A DNA stretch of 47,863 nt. It comes from CAYUET01 sp964443875 (GTDB taxonomy: Bacteria; Auribacterota; JAFGBW01). Position 1 is the first letter of the stretch, and each line of letters starts with the position of its first letter. Below the pieces are notes generated by a model. That model searched no databases. It worked only from the letters and a program-made list of their open reading frames with translations, and was not told the DNA's origin. The position numbers were made by a program, and so were the translations under genes. Of the stretch, positions 24,454 to 33,387 are shown piece after piece. The stretch is from positions 1-47,863 of the forward strand of contig CAYUET010000021.1 of assembly GCA_964443875.1 (NCBI GenBank), written 5' to 3'.

Positions 24454-25728
24454 ATGAAGGTTTTAGTCATAGGAAGCGGAGGGCGTGAACACGCTCTGGT
24501 CTGGAAGCTGCTTCAGTCGCCTAAGGTAACAAAGCTTTATGCAGCGCCGGGCAATGGGGCTGAAGGCCGTTTTACCAAAGTGGATATCCAGGCGGATGAG
24601 ATCGACAGACTCTTTGAATTTGCAAAAAAAGAAAAAATTGATTTGACGGTCGTGGGACCGGAAGCCCCCTTGGTTGCCGGTATTGCGGATAAATTCAGGG
24701 CTCATGGGCTTGTTGTTTTTGGCCCGGATAAAGCGGGCGCCCGGATGGAAGGCTCCAAGGATTTCTGCCGTTCGGTGTGTCACGAATCAAATGTGAAAAT
24801 CGCAGAGGGAAGAACCTTTACCGATTATGAAGAAGCCTTAGGGTATCTCCAGAGGCATGCGCTGCCCGTCGTCATCAAAGCCGATGGTCTGGCCGAAGGC
24901 AAAGGGGTTGTGATTGCCCAGACCCGGGAAGAGGCGTTTTCGGCTCTGGAATCCATGATGATGAAGAAAAAATTCGGGCAGGCCGGACAAAAAGTCGTCA
25001 TTGAGGAATTCCTGGAAGGCTATGAAATATCCATTTTAGCGGTTTGCTCGGGTTTGGAGGCTGTTCTTCTTGAACCCTCCCAGGATCATAAGCGGATCTA
25101 TGATGAAGACAAGGGTCCGAATACAGGCGGAATGGGTGCTTACTGTCCTGTGCCCATGTTTAACGAGGCGCAGAAAAAATGGGTGAAGGAACATGTTATT
25201 ATCCCCGTTCTGCAGACGCTGAATAAAAAAGGCATTCCCTACAGGGGGGTCTTATACGCCGGACTCATGGTTTCCCCCGCAGGTGAAATCCGGGTATTGG
25301 AATTTAATGCGCGTTTTGGAGACCCTGAAACTCAGACGGTATTACCGCGGATGAAAAGCGATTTTTTTGAACTGCTTTACACTGCGGCAAAAGGCGAGTC
25401 TTTGCAGAAAGTGCCTGTAGAGTGGACAAGCGACGCCTGTGTCACGGTTGTTGCGGTTTCTTCAGGATACCCCGGAAGCTACAGGAAGGGTTTCTCAATA
25501 CAGGGACTTGAAAACTGTGAAATCAAGGATTCCTATGTGTTTCATGCGGGAACGCTTAAGACGGATGGACAGGTTGTGACAAACGGAGGCCGTGTACTGG
25601 CGGTTTCCTCCCTGGGGAAAGACCTTAAGGAAGCAAAAGAAAAAAGCTACCTGACCCTGGATCAGATCTCTTTTGAGGGAATGTTTTACAGGCAGGATAT
25701 CAGTGACAAGGCATTAAGACAACAATAA
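24454..25728 (+). CDS. purD: Phosphoribosylamine--glycine ligase
   Basis: PurD makes glycinamide ribonucleotide from phosphoribosylamine, glycine and ATP in purine synthesis. The 424 residues have the N-terminal VLVIGSGGREHAL (4-16), the NVKIAEGRTF and ADGLAEGKGV ATP-grasp motifs, the GPNTGGMGAYCP loop, and the metal-binding LEFNARFGDPETQ (280-292). A run of six G lies eight bases upstream of the ATG as ribosome site. It is the first gene of a long forward unit with purE and tsaC. Confidence 0.97.
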   Translation: MKVLVIGSGGREHALVWKLLQSPKVTKLYAAPGNGAEGRFTKVDIQADEIDRLFEFAKKEKIDLTVVGPEAPLVAGIADKFRAHGLVVFGPDKAGARMEGSKDFCRSVCHESNVKIAEGRTFTDYEEALGYLQRHALPVVIKADGLAEGKGVVIAQTREEAFSALESMMMKKKFGQAGQKVVIEEFLEGYEISILAVCSGLEAVLLEPSQDHKRIYDEDKGPNTGGMGAYCPVPMFNEAQKKWVKEHVIIPVLQTLNKKGIPYRGVLYAGLMVSPAGEIRVLEFNARFGDPETQTVLPRMKSDFFELLYTAAKGESLQKVPVEWTSDACVTVVAVSSGYPGSYRKGFSIQGLENCEIKDSYVFHAGTLKTDGQVVTNGGRVLAVSSLGKDLKEAKEKSYLTLDQISFEGMFYRQDISDKALRQQ

Positions 25729-25740
25729 GGAATCCGCAGA

Positions 25741-26241
25741 ATGAAGAAAGATGTTTCAATTTTAATGGGATCAAAAAATGATTGGGAGATCATGAAAGAA
25801 TGCGTGGAAGCGCTTGACCTCTTCAGGATTTCGTGTGATGTGAAGGTTCTCTCCGCTCACCGGGCTCCGGCTTTTGTGATCGATCATGTGCGGGAAAGTG
25901 AAAAAAACGGGGTCGGTGTTTTTATCTGCGGGGCAGGCGGGGCTGCTCATCTGGCCGGGTTAGTGGCCGCCAATACCGCACTGCCTGTGCTGGGTGTGCC
26001 TGTGGCGGCCGGCACTTTGAACGGCATGGATGCGCTTCTGGCCACAGTCCAGATGCCGAGGGGAATTCCGGTCGGAACCGTGGCGATCAACGGCGCTTTC
26101 AATGCAGGGCTTCTGGCGATTCAGATTTTATCCCTGGGAAATAAGGATTTGAAAGAAAAATTGAAAAAGTTTAAAGAGGATCTTGAAAAAAAGGTTCTGG
26201 AAGCTTCTGAAAGCCTGCAAAAGGAATTGAAAAAACAGTAA
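25741..26241 (+). CDS. purE: 5-(carboxyamino)imidazole ribonucleotide mutase
   Basis: PurE carries out the carboxyaminoimidazole-ribonucleotide mutase step of purine synthesis. The 166 residues contain GSKNDWE (10-16), VLSAHRAP with the catalytic His, GAGGAAHLAG and the DALLATVQMPRGIPV motif. AAGGA precedes the ATG. The C-terminus after residue 145 is an extra lysine-rich helix longer than in most PurE proteins. No purK is in the window, so I cannot say from context whether it is class I or class II. Confidence 0.93.
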   Translation: MKKDVSILMGSKNDWEIMKECVEALDLFRISCDVKVLSAHRAPAFVIDHVRESEKNGVGVFICGAGGAAHLAGLVAANTALPVLGVPVAAGTLNGMDALLATVQMPRGIPVGTVAINGAFNAGLLAIQILSLGNKDLKEKLKKFKEDLEKKVLEASESLQKELKKQ

Positions 26242-26828
26242 TGATGGAACGTGTGCGTGTAGATCCTCTTCATCCTGATATTGAAATACTGAAAAAAGCC
26301 GGGGCGCTTCTCCGTGAGGGAAAACTCGTTGTATTTCCGACCGAGACCGTCTATGGGCTCGGGGCAAGCGCTTTGAATGAAGAGGCCCTGGACAGGGTTT
26401 ACCGGATAAAAAACCGGTCTAAAGACAAACCTTTATCCTACCATTTTGCGGATTTAAAAGATTTTTATGACTTTGCCGGGGAAGGCCTGGATGCCCGGCA
26501 GAAGAAATGGTTTGACAAGCTGATTCCAAACCCTGTAACCCTCGTTTACTTTGATGCCCGGAGGAAGAAAATATTGGGGATCCGTTTCCCCGAAAACATC
26601 ATTTCCCGTGAAATCATCCGTTTTTCAAAATGCCCTGTCATTGCCACAAGTGCGAATTTTTCAGGCGAGACTTCGGGGGTTTGCGTGGCAGAGATGAGTG
26701 AGAAATTCTTAGGGCAGGTGGATTTTGTGATCGATGCCGGACCCACGGACAAAAAGCAGGAATCAACCGTAGTGGATATTTCAAAGCCTGTCCCCGTGAT
26801 TTTAAGGCAGGGGGTTTTTCATTTATGA
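26241..26828 (+). CDS. tsaC: L-threonylcarbamoyladenylate synthase (TsaC/Sua5 family)
   Basis: This enzyme makes threonylcarbamoyl-AMP for the t6A37 modification of tRNAs reading ANN codons. The 195 residues carry the YrdC-domain motif VFPTETVYGLGASA (residues 31-44), then RVYRIKNRSKDKPLS and the SANFSGE motif near 138. It overlaps the purE stop by one base; a second ATG follows directly at 26244. The next gene also overlaps. Order and content match the ywlC-ywlE-rpiB group of Bacillus. Confidence 0.93.
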   Translation: MMERVRVDPLHPDIEILKKAGALLREGKLVVFPTETVYGLGASALNEEALDRVYRIKNRSKDKPLSYHFADLKDFYDFAGEGLDARQKKWFDKLIPNPVTLVYFDARRKKILGIRFPENIISREIIRFSKCPVIATSANFSGETSGVCVAEMSEKFLGQVDFVIDAGPTDKKQESTVVDISKPVPVILRQGVFHL

Positions 26829-27280
26829 GAATAGGCTTTATCTGTACCGGAAATACCTGCCGTTCTCCGATGGCTGAAAATTATTTCAGGCATATCACCC
26901 GGAATTATCCGGTTGAGGTTTTTTCTGCCGGCCTGGGAGCCGGATACGGCTGGAGAGCGGCCGAGGAAGCCAGGCAGGTCATGGAGAGGAACAGGGTCGA
27001 AATGAGGGAACATGTCAGTCAGCCTCTGACCCGTGAAATGGTGTCTTCTTCGGATATGCTGATTGCCATGACGGAAATGCACCGGGAAAAAATCATCAGC
27101 CGCTGGCCTGAGGCAAAAAACAAGGTGTACCTTTTATTGGAATTTGATAGGAATAAGCCGGTCGATCTGGATGTCTTTGATCCGGTCGGCTGTCCTTTGG
27201 AAATATATGAAAAATGTTTTGAACTCATGAAGAATGCCTTGGAGCATTTGGGGGAGCTGGTATGCAAAAAATTATCATAG
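26825..27280 (+). CDS. Low-molecular-weight protein phosphatase, YwlE-like (protein-arginine phosphatase type)
   Basis: The 151-residue cytoplasmic enzyme has the P-loop CTGNTCRSP with nucleophile Cys7, Arg13 and general acid Asp119 in DPVG. Thr11 in the loop is the residue that gives YwlE its preference for phosphoarginine; tyrosine-specific members usually have Ile or another residue there. In Bacillus YwlE opposes the arginine kinase McsB and controls Clp-dependent proteolysis. No McsB is in the window. It overlaps tsaC by four bases and rpiB by 19, so it is tightly coupled. Confidence 0.85.
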   Translation: MRIGFICTGNTCRSPMAENYFRHITRNYPVEVFSAGLGAGYGWRAAEEARQVMERNRVEMREHVSQPLTREMVSSSDMLIAMTEMHREKIISRWPEAKNKVYLLLEFDRNKPVDLDVFDPVGCPLEIYEKCFELMKNALEHLGELVCKKLS

Positions 27281-27702
27281 GTTCGGATCATGGAGGATAT
27301 GCCTTAAAGGAATATGTAAAAATGCTTCTGCTGAAGCAGGGCTTTTTCGTTGAAGATGTGGGGACTCACAGTCAGGATTCCTGTGATTATCCTGATTATG
27401 CGCATAAGGTATCCGAAGAGATTGTACGGGGAAATTTTGAAAAAGGAATTCTCATCTGCAAATCAGGGATCGGAATGAGCATGGCCGCCAATAAAACAGA
27501 AGGCATTCGTGCCGCTTTATGTTACAACCATGAGGCCTCGGTCCTTTGCCGTGCCCATAACAATGCCAATGTCCTTGTCCTGGGAAGCCGTTTTGTCAGC
27601 GAGGAAGAGGCTGAAAAAATTGTTCAGGCCTTTTTAATCACCGAGTTTGAAGGCGGACGGCATGCAGGACGTGTGGACAAAATTGAGAGGGTATCCTTAT
27701 AG
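27262..27702 (+). CDS. rpiB: Ribose-5-phosphate isomerase B
   Basis: RpiB interconverts ribose 5-phosphate and ribulose 5-phosphate. The 146 residues contain SDHGGYALK (8-16), DYPDYA, the active-site CKSGIGMSMAANK with catalytic Cys, and NANVLVLGSR. A GGGGGAG ribosome site lies inside the end of the phosphatase gene. The sequence CKSGIG has Lys-Ser where CGTGIG is common, a known variant. It feeds ribose phosphate to the purine genes upstream. Confidence 0.95.
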   Translation: MQKIIIGSDHGGYALKEYVKMLLLKQGFFVEDVGTHSQDSCDYPDYAHKVSEEIVRGNFEKGILICKSGIGMSMAANKTEGIRAALCYNHEASVLCRAHNNANVLVLGSRFVSEEEAEKIVQAFLITEFEGGRHAGRVDKIERVSL

Positions 27703-27805
27703 GGACGAGGGTAAAACATCCCTGCTCTTCTTGGGATCTTCTGCAGAGTTCATGGAGAATATCATTAAAGTCATTTTAATATAATAAAGAATGGAGTAAC
27801 AATAG

Positions 27806-29071
27806 ATGAGTTTTTTAAAAGAAAAGGACCCGGAAATTTTCCGGATTATCAACCGTGAAATTATCCGTCAGGAAACGTCAATCGAGCTTATTGCTTCTGA
27901 AAATTTTACTTCCCAGGCCGTCATGGAGGCCCAGGGCTCGGCTTTAACCAATAAGTATGCGGAGGGGTATCCTTCCAAGCGCTGGTATAACGGCTGTGAG
28001 TTTGTGGATGAAGCCGAAACTCTCGCCATTGAGAGGGCAAAGAAATTATTCGGTGCTGAAGCGGCCAATGTTCAGCCTCACTCCGGATCCTCGGCCAATA
28101 TGGCGGTTTATCATGCCCTCTTGACCCCCGGAGACACCGTCCTGGCCATGAGCCTGGATCACGGAGGCCATTTAACTCACGGGCATAAGCTTAATTTTTC
28201 AGGAAAATTCTATCATTTCATTGCCTATGGCGTATCCCGAAAAGAGGAATGCATCGATTATGATGAAATGGAAAAACTGGCCCTGGAACATAAACCTAAA
28301 ATGATTACCGCCGGAGCTTCTGCTTACCCCCGGATTATTGATTTCAAACGTTTGAGGGAGATTGCGGATAAGGTCGGCGCACTGCTCATGGTGGATATGG
28401 CGCATATTGCCGGTCTTGTCGCCGCAGGGCTCCATCCTTCCCCTGTCCCCTATGCGGATGTGGTGACTACCACCACCCATAAAACATTGCGCGGGCCAAG
28501 AGGCGGAATAATCCTTTTCAGAGAAAAATATGCCAAACTGATTAACCGGGAGGTTTTTCCGGGAATTCAGGGCGGCCCCCTGGAACATGTCATTGCCGGC
28601 AAGGCGGTGGCCCTCAAGGAGGCCATGGAGGATAGCTTTAAGGTTTATCAGAAACAGGTTCTTTTAAATGCAAAGGCGCTTTCTTCTGAATTGATTCACC
28701 TGGGCCTGAGAATCGTTTCGGGCGGAACAGACAACCATCTGATGCTGGTGGATCTGAATCCTGTCGGTACAACAGGCAAGGATGCGGCCAATGCCCTTCA
28801 TGAGGCCAGAATTACCGTGAACAAAAATCTGATTCCTTTTGATCCGGCCCCTCCGCTTGTGACTTCAGGGATCCGCCTGGGAACTCCGGCCGTAACGACA
28901 AGGGGAATGAAGGAAAACGAAATGAAAACCATTGCAGGCTGGATCTTCAGGATCTGTACCCATATGGAAGATCAGGCCGTAAAACAGGCGATCGCTGAAG
29001 AGGTCTTGGGCCTGTGCAAACAGTTTCCCCTGTATCCGGATTTGTTCAAGAAGGCCCAGGGCGAGCTTTAA
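27806..29071 (+). CDS. glyA: Serine hydroxymethyltransferase
   Basis: GlyA converts serine and tetrahydrofolate to glycine and methylene-tetrahydrofolate with pyridoxal phosphate. The 421 residues hold IELIASENF (28-36), YAEGYPSKRWYNGCE, the PLP-lysine motif VVTTTTHKTLRGPRGG and the C-terminal RLGTPAVTTRGM. GGAG precedes the ATG. The 103-bp gap from rpiB contains TATAAT at 27780-27785 and may hold an extra promoter. The product glycine and one-carbon units are both needed by purD and the later purine steps. Confidence 0.97.
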   Translation: MSFLKEKDPEIFRIINREIIRQETSIELIASENFTSQAVMEAQGSALTNKYAEGYPSKRWYNGCEFVDEAETLAIERAKKLFGAEAANVQPHSGSSANMAVYHALLTPGDTVLAMSLDHGGHLTHGHKLNFSGKFYHFIAYGVSRKEECIDYDEMEKLALEHKPKMITAGASAYPRIIDFKRLREIADKVGALLMVDMAHIAGLVAAGLHPSPVPYADVVTTTTHKTLRGPRGGIILFREKYAKLINREVFPGIQGGPLEHVIAGKAVALKEAMEDSFKVYQKQVLLNAKALSSELIHLGLRIVSGGTDNHLMLVDLNPVGTTGKDAANALHEARITVNKNLIPFDPAPPLVTSGIRLGTPAVTTRGMKENEMKTIAGWIFRICTHMEDQAVKQAIAEEVLGLCKQFPLYPDLFKKAQGEL

Positions 29072-29524
29072 ATGAAGTGTCCTTTCTGCAGATGCATGGA
29101 GGATAAGGTCATTGATTCCCGGATAGTCGCCGATGGGGCGAGTATCCGCCGGAGAAGAGAATGCACCCAGTGTTCCAAAAGGTTTACAACCTTTGAAAAT
29201 ATTGAGGAAGTGCCCATTATTGTCATTAAAAAAAATAAGGCCCGGGAGCCTTTCGACCGCAAGAAAATAAAAGACGGGATTACAACGGCCTGTGAAAAAA
29301 GGCCGGTGAGCATGGATCAGATTGAGGACCTTCTGGATTCCGTTCAGGACGATCTTGAAAAAATGCAGACCCGTGAAGTGGAAAGCTCTCTGATCGGTCA
29401 ACTCGTGATGGACAAGATTCATTCTCTGGATGAAGTGGCCTATGTTCGCTTTGCCTCGGTTTACAGACAATTCAAGGATGTGACGGAGTTTCTTGAAGAA
29501 GTCTCCCACCTGCTTAAAAAATGA
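29072..29524 (+). CDS. nrdR: Transcriptional repressor NrdR
   Basis: NrdR represses ribonucleotide reductase genes when dATP is abundant. The 150 residues have the N-terminal zinc ribbon (CPFC at 3-6 and CTQC at 31-34), the IRRRRECTQCSKRFTTFE signature, and an ATP-cone domain (about 49-139). It begins at the base after the glyA stop codon. I see no NrdR box pair or nrd gene in the window, so its targets lie elsewhere. Confidence 0.96.
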   Translation: MKCPFCRCMEDKVIDSRIVADGASIRRRRECTQCSKRFTTFENIEEVPIIVIKKNKAREPFDRKKIKDGITTACEKRPVSMDQIEDLLDSVQDDLEKMQTREVESSLIGQLVMDKIHSLDEVAYVRFASVYRQFKDVTEFLEEVSHLLKK

Positions 29525-30420
29525 ACAGAAAAAAGCCGTCTTTTCAGAAAGAGCTTTTTTCGTCTGTTTCTTTTAAGGGGCCTTTAAGTTTCTGCAGGGA
29601 TCAGGAGAACTGTCTTTTGATTGCGGATGAACTGGACCATTCGGTGTCTTTATTCGGCCCGGATGAAAAAATCTTATGGCAGGTCAAGGGGCTTCATTAT
29701 CCTTCGGACTGCCTTTATTCTGAAGGCTTATTCTGGGTCACGGACCGCTACCATCATTCGGTCAAAGCTTTTGACCGGGAGGGAAGGGAATCTCAGACCA
29801 GAGTTCCGCAAAAGGGCGGACAGTTCTGCTTAACCGAACCTTTTGGAATAACCGCCGGAAAAGATTGTTTCTATGTAACCGATGCCGGAACTTCAACCTT
29901 CAAGCGTTTGCAGGCCCGGGAAGGGGCTGTTACCGAATATGGGATTCCAGGGCCGGGAGTGGATTATTATTCCTCCCCGATTTTTAAATCGCAGAGTGTT
30001 TATAAAACCTGGGTGAGAAGTCAGACCCGTTTTTATACGCTGGAGACCATGTTTTTTAAAAGTGGGTTTACATCCGGTAATCTCGAGAACCCCAGAGGCA
30101 TTGCCTGCTGCGGGGAATGGGGAATTGCCGTTGCCGATCTTTCGGGATATATTCAGCTGTTTGATGAGAAGGGGGATTTGAAAAGGCATTTTAAAGTGGA
30201 GGGGTATCCTCAATGGCTCCAATATCATGAGGGGATGCTTTTTTATTCCCAAGAGTTTTCAAACCGGATCAGGGCGATCAGCCTTGACGGAAAAGAAGAA
30301 ATGGAGATAATGCTGGCTCATGAAACCGGAAAATTTTTTCTCTGTTCCAGGGATGAATTAATTTACATTGCGCCCTGGGAAAAAAAAATATTCAAAGTGC
30401 AGCTTCAGGAGGATCAGTAA
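29521..30420 (+). CDS. NHL-type beta-propeller protein
   Basis: The 299-residue protein has no signal peptide and shows repeated blade-like units of about 40 residues, each with a strand pair such as CLLIADELDHSVSLF, LFWVTDRYHHSVKAF, CFYVTDAGTSTFKRL, GIAVADLSGYIQLF and LFYSQEFSNRIRAI. The D-x-x-x-x-x-V pattern is typical of NHL repeats, pointing to a six-bladed propeller, probably a binding scaffold. It overlaps nrdR by four bases, and gmhA follows at once. Its ligand or partner is unknown, though the context could suggest a sugar or nucleotide role. Confidence 0.7.
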   Translation: MNRKKPSFQKELFSSVSFKGPLSFCRDQENCLLIADELDHSVSLFGPDEKILWQVKGLHYPSDCLYSEGLFWVTDRYHHSVKAFDREGRESQTRVPQKGGQFCLTEPFGITAGKDCFYVTDAGTSTFKRLQAREGAVTEYGIPGPGVDYYSSPIFKSQSVYKTWVRSQTRFYTLETMFFKSGFTSGNLENPRGIACCGEWGIAVADLSGYIQLFDEKGDLKRHFKVEGYPQWLQYHEGMLFYSQEFSNRIRAISLDGKEEMEIMLAHETGKFFLCSRDELIYIAPWEKKIFKVQLQEDQ

Positions 30421-30423
30421 AAA

Positions 30424-31032
30424 ATGAAGGATTATATCACCCGACAGATTCAGCTTTCCATTAACACCAAAAAAGCCATTTTAGAAAACCCTGTACTCCA
30501 TGAAAAACTTGAAAATATGGCCCGGCTCATGATTAAGGCCCTGAAGAATGGAAAAAAAATCCTTCTTTTCGGCAACGGCGGCTCTGCTTCGGATGCCCAG
30601 CATATTGCAACCGAACTGGTCGTAAGATTTGAGCAGAACCGTGAGGCTTTGCCTGCCATTGCCTTAAACTGCAACACCTCTCATTTAACGGCCACAGGCA
30701 ATGATTATGGATTTGTGAGAATCTTTTCAAGGCAGGTTGAAGCGTTGGGAAATGAAGGAGATATTGCCTGGGGGATTTCAACTTCCGGAACTTCACCTAA
30801 TGTGATTGAGGCGTTTAAAATTGCCATTCAGAAAAAAATGATTCTTCTGGGATTTGCGGGAGAGAAAAAGACGGTGATGGATGAATTGTGCGATGAGGTT
30901 TTCCATGTCCCTTCCTCGCAGACAGCCAGGGTGCAGGAATCACATATTCTGGCCGGGCATATTTTATGCGGTCTCATTGAACAGGCGTTTGGCGCGGCAG
31001 CTCAGGAATCTTCCGGCGCTTACGCCAGGTAG
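30424..31032 (+). CDS. gmhA: Sedoheptulose-7-phosphate isomerase (SIS domain)
   Basis: GmhA starts the ADP-heptose route for the inner core of lipopolysaccharide. The 202 residues have the SIS motifs LFGNGGSASDAQHIATELVVRF (around 49-70), TATGNDYG, STSGTSPNV, and SSQTARVQESHILAGH with the catalytic His and Glu region. AGGAGG lies in the end of the preceding gene. It ends tail to tail with the reverse-strand U32 gene with a 13-bp overlap. The other heptose genes are not in the window. Confidence 0.9.
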   Translation: MKDYITRQIQLSINTKKAILENPVLHEKLENMARLMIKALKNGKKILLFGNGGSASDAQHIATELVVRFEQNREALPAIALNCNTSHLTATGNDYGFVRIFSRQVEALGNEGDIAWGISTSGTSPNVIEAFKIAIQKKMILLGFAGEKKTVMDELCDEVFHVPSSQTARVQESHILAGHILCGLIEQAFGAAAQESSGAYAR

Positions 31033-32858
31033 ACATCCATTCCACAGCGTTTACAGTCAAACTGAAGGATCAGATTTTTCCCGTCGTCATCCGTTAATTT
31101 CAGGGGAAGAGAGCCCTGGTCAAAGGGAGTGGTTTTTAAGCACTTTTTTAATTCTTTAAGAATACAGTAGGAGGTGCTCATTATTTTTTTTCCTTTCAGA
31201 TCAAGTCCTGTTTCAGCGGCAGGTTCAAAAGAGAGAACCCCATGTCTTTTATAAAAGGCTTCTGCAAAGGCGTTTAAAATGTTGGCCTGAAAGGTGAGTT
31301 CTTTTTCCGGATAAGGCTCGGAATTCCGGATAAGGGGATGGTAGGGCTTTGGCCTTTTCATTTCTCTTAAAAGGGTAAGTTCTTCAAGACAGTTTCGCCT
31401 CAGTTTATTGAGGAGGGCTACGGGGATGTGAGGCAGGGGCGTCAGATTGATTTTAAGGGAGGTGCATTCATAAATCGTAGTTCCGGTCTTCTGAAGATTG
31501 AGCCCGATAAAATTTTTTGCAATTTCCTGATTATTTGCAGGTTCAAATTCATCCGCCTGGGAAACAGAAACACAAAGGCCGAGATCATCCCTGGCTGAGA
31601 GGATAATGGAATTATTGTTCCGGGAGAGGTTCAGCTCCACCGGAATTTTCCTCAAAATTCTGGAACGCGATAATGCGCTGAGCCAGACCTGGTCATGATT
31701 TCTGAACAAAAGGGCATGGAGGGGAACCTCTTTTTCTTCAAACAGGGAAAGAATATTGTTTTTAACAGAGTTGATCCGCATTCCTTCAAGTTCGTCATTT
31801 ATATTGAAGAAACAAAGACCATCGCCGGGGTGGATGCTTTTATGGGTATCAACCGTCAAGGTTTTAGAATGTGTTTTTATCACCTTTCCAATGGGTTCTC
31901 CGATCATCTTGGGGGTTTTTATCGCTCCGAAATCCGCTTTGTTGCCATAAAGACCAAAATCAGTGAAACTGCGGTTGAATGTTTTGCTTAAGTCGGGAAC
32001 AAAATCGGTTTTAAAAAGATGAGGGGATGCGGGCATTCCCTTCTTTTTTAAAATGAAATCCAGCTTCCGGCGGTAATACGTGACCGTGTTCATGACATAG
32101 GCCTTATCTTTAAGCCGGCCCTCGATTTTGAAGGAGGTGATTCCTGCGTCCATCAATTGTTCAAGAGAATCACTGCGATTCAGATCTTTTAAGGAAAGAA
32201 GATAATGTTTATCCAGAATTTTTCCTTTTGAATCGGAGAGTGTGTATCTTTTTCTGCAGGGCTGGGCGCATTCCCCCCTGTTCCCGCTGCGGCCCCCCAG
32301 GGCATAGCTCAAATAGCATTGTCCGCTGTAGCTGACACAGAGAGCGCCGTGAACAAAGCATTCCAGTTCAATATCCGGGACAGCCTGCCGGATTCCCAGG
32401 ATTTGCTGGAGGGAGAGCTCCCTGGCGAGGATCACACGGGTAAAACCGGCCTTTTTGAAGAATCTGATTTTTTCAGGGGACATGTTGTGTGTCTGGGTGC
32501 TTGCAATCAGGGGAATGGGGGGAAGGTCGCATTCCAGAAGGCCCATATCCTGAATAATGAGCCCATCGACGCCCATGTCAAAATAGCGGTTAATCAGGGA
32601 AAGGGCTTTTGGGAATTCCGGATCTTTAAGAAGCGTATTGAAGGCAATATAAAGTTTAACCCGGTAAAGATGGGCAAAATGAAGAAGTTTCTGAATATCT
32701 TCAGGAGAGTTTCCGGCCGCTTCCCGTGCACCAAAGTCCGGCCCTCCCATATAAAGAGCGTCCGCCCCGCAAAGAATGGCCGCCATGCCGCATTCCAGAT
32801 CTTTTGCAGGGGCAAGGAGTTCGTAAGGGGATTTATGAGCAACAAAATTTTCAGTCAC
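31020..32858 (-). CDS. U32 family protein, RlhA-like (23S rRNA hydroxylation)
   Basis: The 612-residue protein has the U32 core (residues 10-250) and a C-terminal DUF3656-like region, as in RlhA, which takes part in hydroxylation of C2501 in 23S rRNA. The Fe-S-type cysteine set is present: Cys174 and Cys181 in GALCVSYSGQC and Cys197/Cys201 in GECAQPC. The C-terminus ends with a CKRCG pair. The start is GTG with GGAG seven bases upstream. The older name peptidase U32 is misleading. Whether the role is RlhA itself or a related RNA modification is inference. Confidence 0.8.
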   Translation of the reverse strand: MTENFVAHKSPYELLAPAKDLECGMAAILCGADALYMGGPDFGAREAAGNSPEDIQKLLHFAHLYRVKLYIAFNTLLKDPEFPKALSLINRYFDMGVDGLIIQDMGLLECDLPPIPLIASTQTHNMSPEKIRFFKKAGFTRVILARELSLQQILGIRQAVPDIELECFVHGALCVSYSGQCYLSYALGGRSGNRGECAQPCRKRYTLSDSKGKILDKHYLLSLKDLNRSDSLEQLMDAGITSFKIEGRLKDKAYVMNTVTYYRRKLDFILKKKGMPASPHLFKTDFVPDLSKTFNRSFTDFGLYGNKADFGAIKTPKMIGEPIGKVIKTHSKTLTVDTHKSIHPGDGLCFFNINDELEGMRINSVKNNILSLFEEKEVPLHALLFRNHDQVWLSALSRSRILRKIPVELNLSRNNNSIILSARDDLGLCVSVSQADEFEPANNQEIAKNFIGLNLQKTGTTIYECTSLKINLTPLPHIPVALLNKLRRNCLEELTLLREMKRPKPYHPLIRNSEPYPEKELTFQANILNAFAEAFYKRHGVLSFEPAAETGLDLKGKKIMSTSYCILKELKKCLKTTPFDQGSLPLKLTDDDGKNLILQFDCKRCGMDVYLA

Positions 32859-32957
32859 TAATACGCTCCGGAAATTAAAAAATGATTATTATCCCGATGA
32901 TATAATCAAAAAAGATCAAAGATAAAGATAAAAAGATGGGGGATGAGGGAGTGCCTC

Positions 32958-33371
32958 CTACCAGTTTAATACTTTTTTCCGGATCAGATCCGGCAGAATC
33001 TTATTTTTCAGAATGGGGGTTAATTCGTTCAGATCTGAATGTTTATTGAACCATACCAGCTCTTTGATTTCTGAGCAGGGTTTGGGAATGCCTTTTAAAT
33101 CTCCTGAGAAGAGCTGGATTTCAAGGGTTTTGACAACAGCCGGGTCATCTGAATGGGCGATGTCCTGATAAGTGCCGATATATTGGATATTATAGGCGGA
33201 GACTTCCCCCAGTTCTTCATGGAGTTCACGGGTGAGGCAGGTCATAGCGTCTTCCCCTTTTTCAATCCTGCCTCCGGGTAAAATGAGTCTGGAGGTAAAA
33301 TGATTTTTACGGCACAATAAGAAGGCGTCGTTTTGCCGTGTGATTAATCCGATTTTGTTGAAGTCTGCCAT
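32958..33371 (-). CDS. Nudix hydrolase
   Basis: The 137-residue protein carries an intact Nudix box, GGRIEKGEDAMTCLTRELHEELGEV (split here as GGRIEKGED and RELHEELGEV), with all metal-binding glutamates. It should hydrolyse a nucleoside diphosphate linked to another group. AAAAGG precedes the ATG. It follows the PLD gene by 17 bp on the reverse strand. The substrate cannot be read from sequence; mutagenic nucleotide or sugar nucleotide clean-up are both possible. Confidence 0.88.
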   Translation of the reverse strand: MADFNKIGLITRQNDAFLLCRKNHFTSRLILPGGRIEKGEDAMTCLTRELHEELGEVSAYNIQYIGTYQDIAHSDDPAVVKTLEIQLFSGDLKGIPKPCSEIKELVWFNKHSDLNELTPILKNKILPDLIRKKVLNW

Positions 33372-33387
33372 GTGTTTTCCTTTTTAT

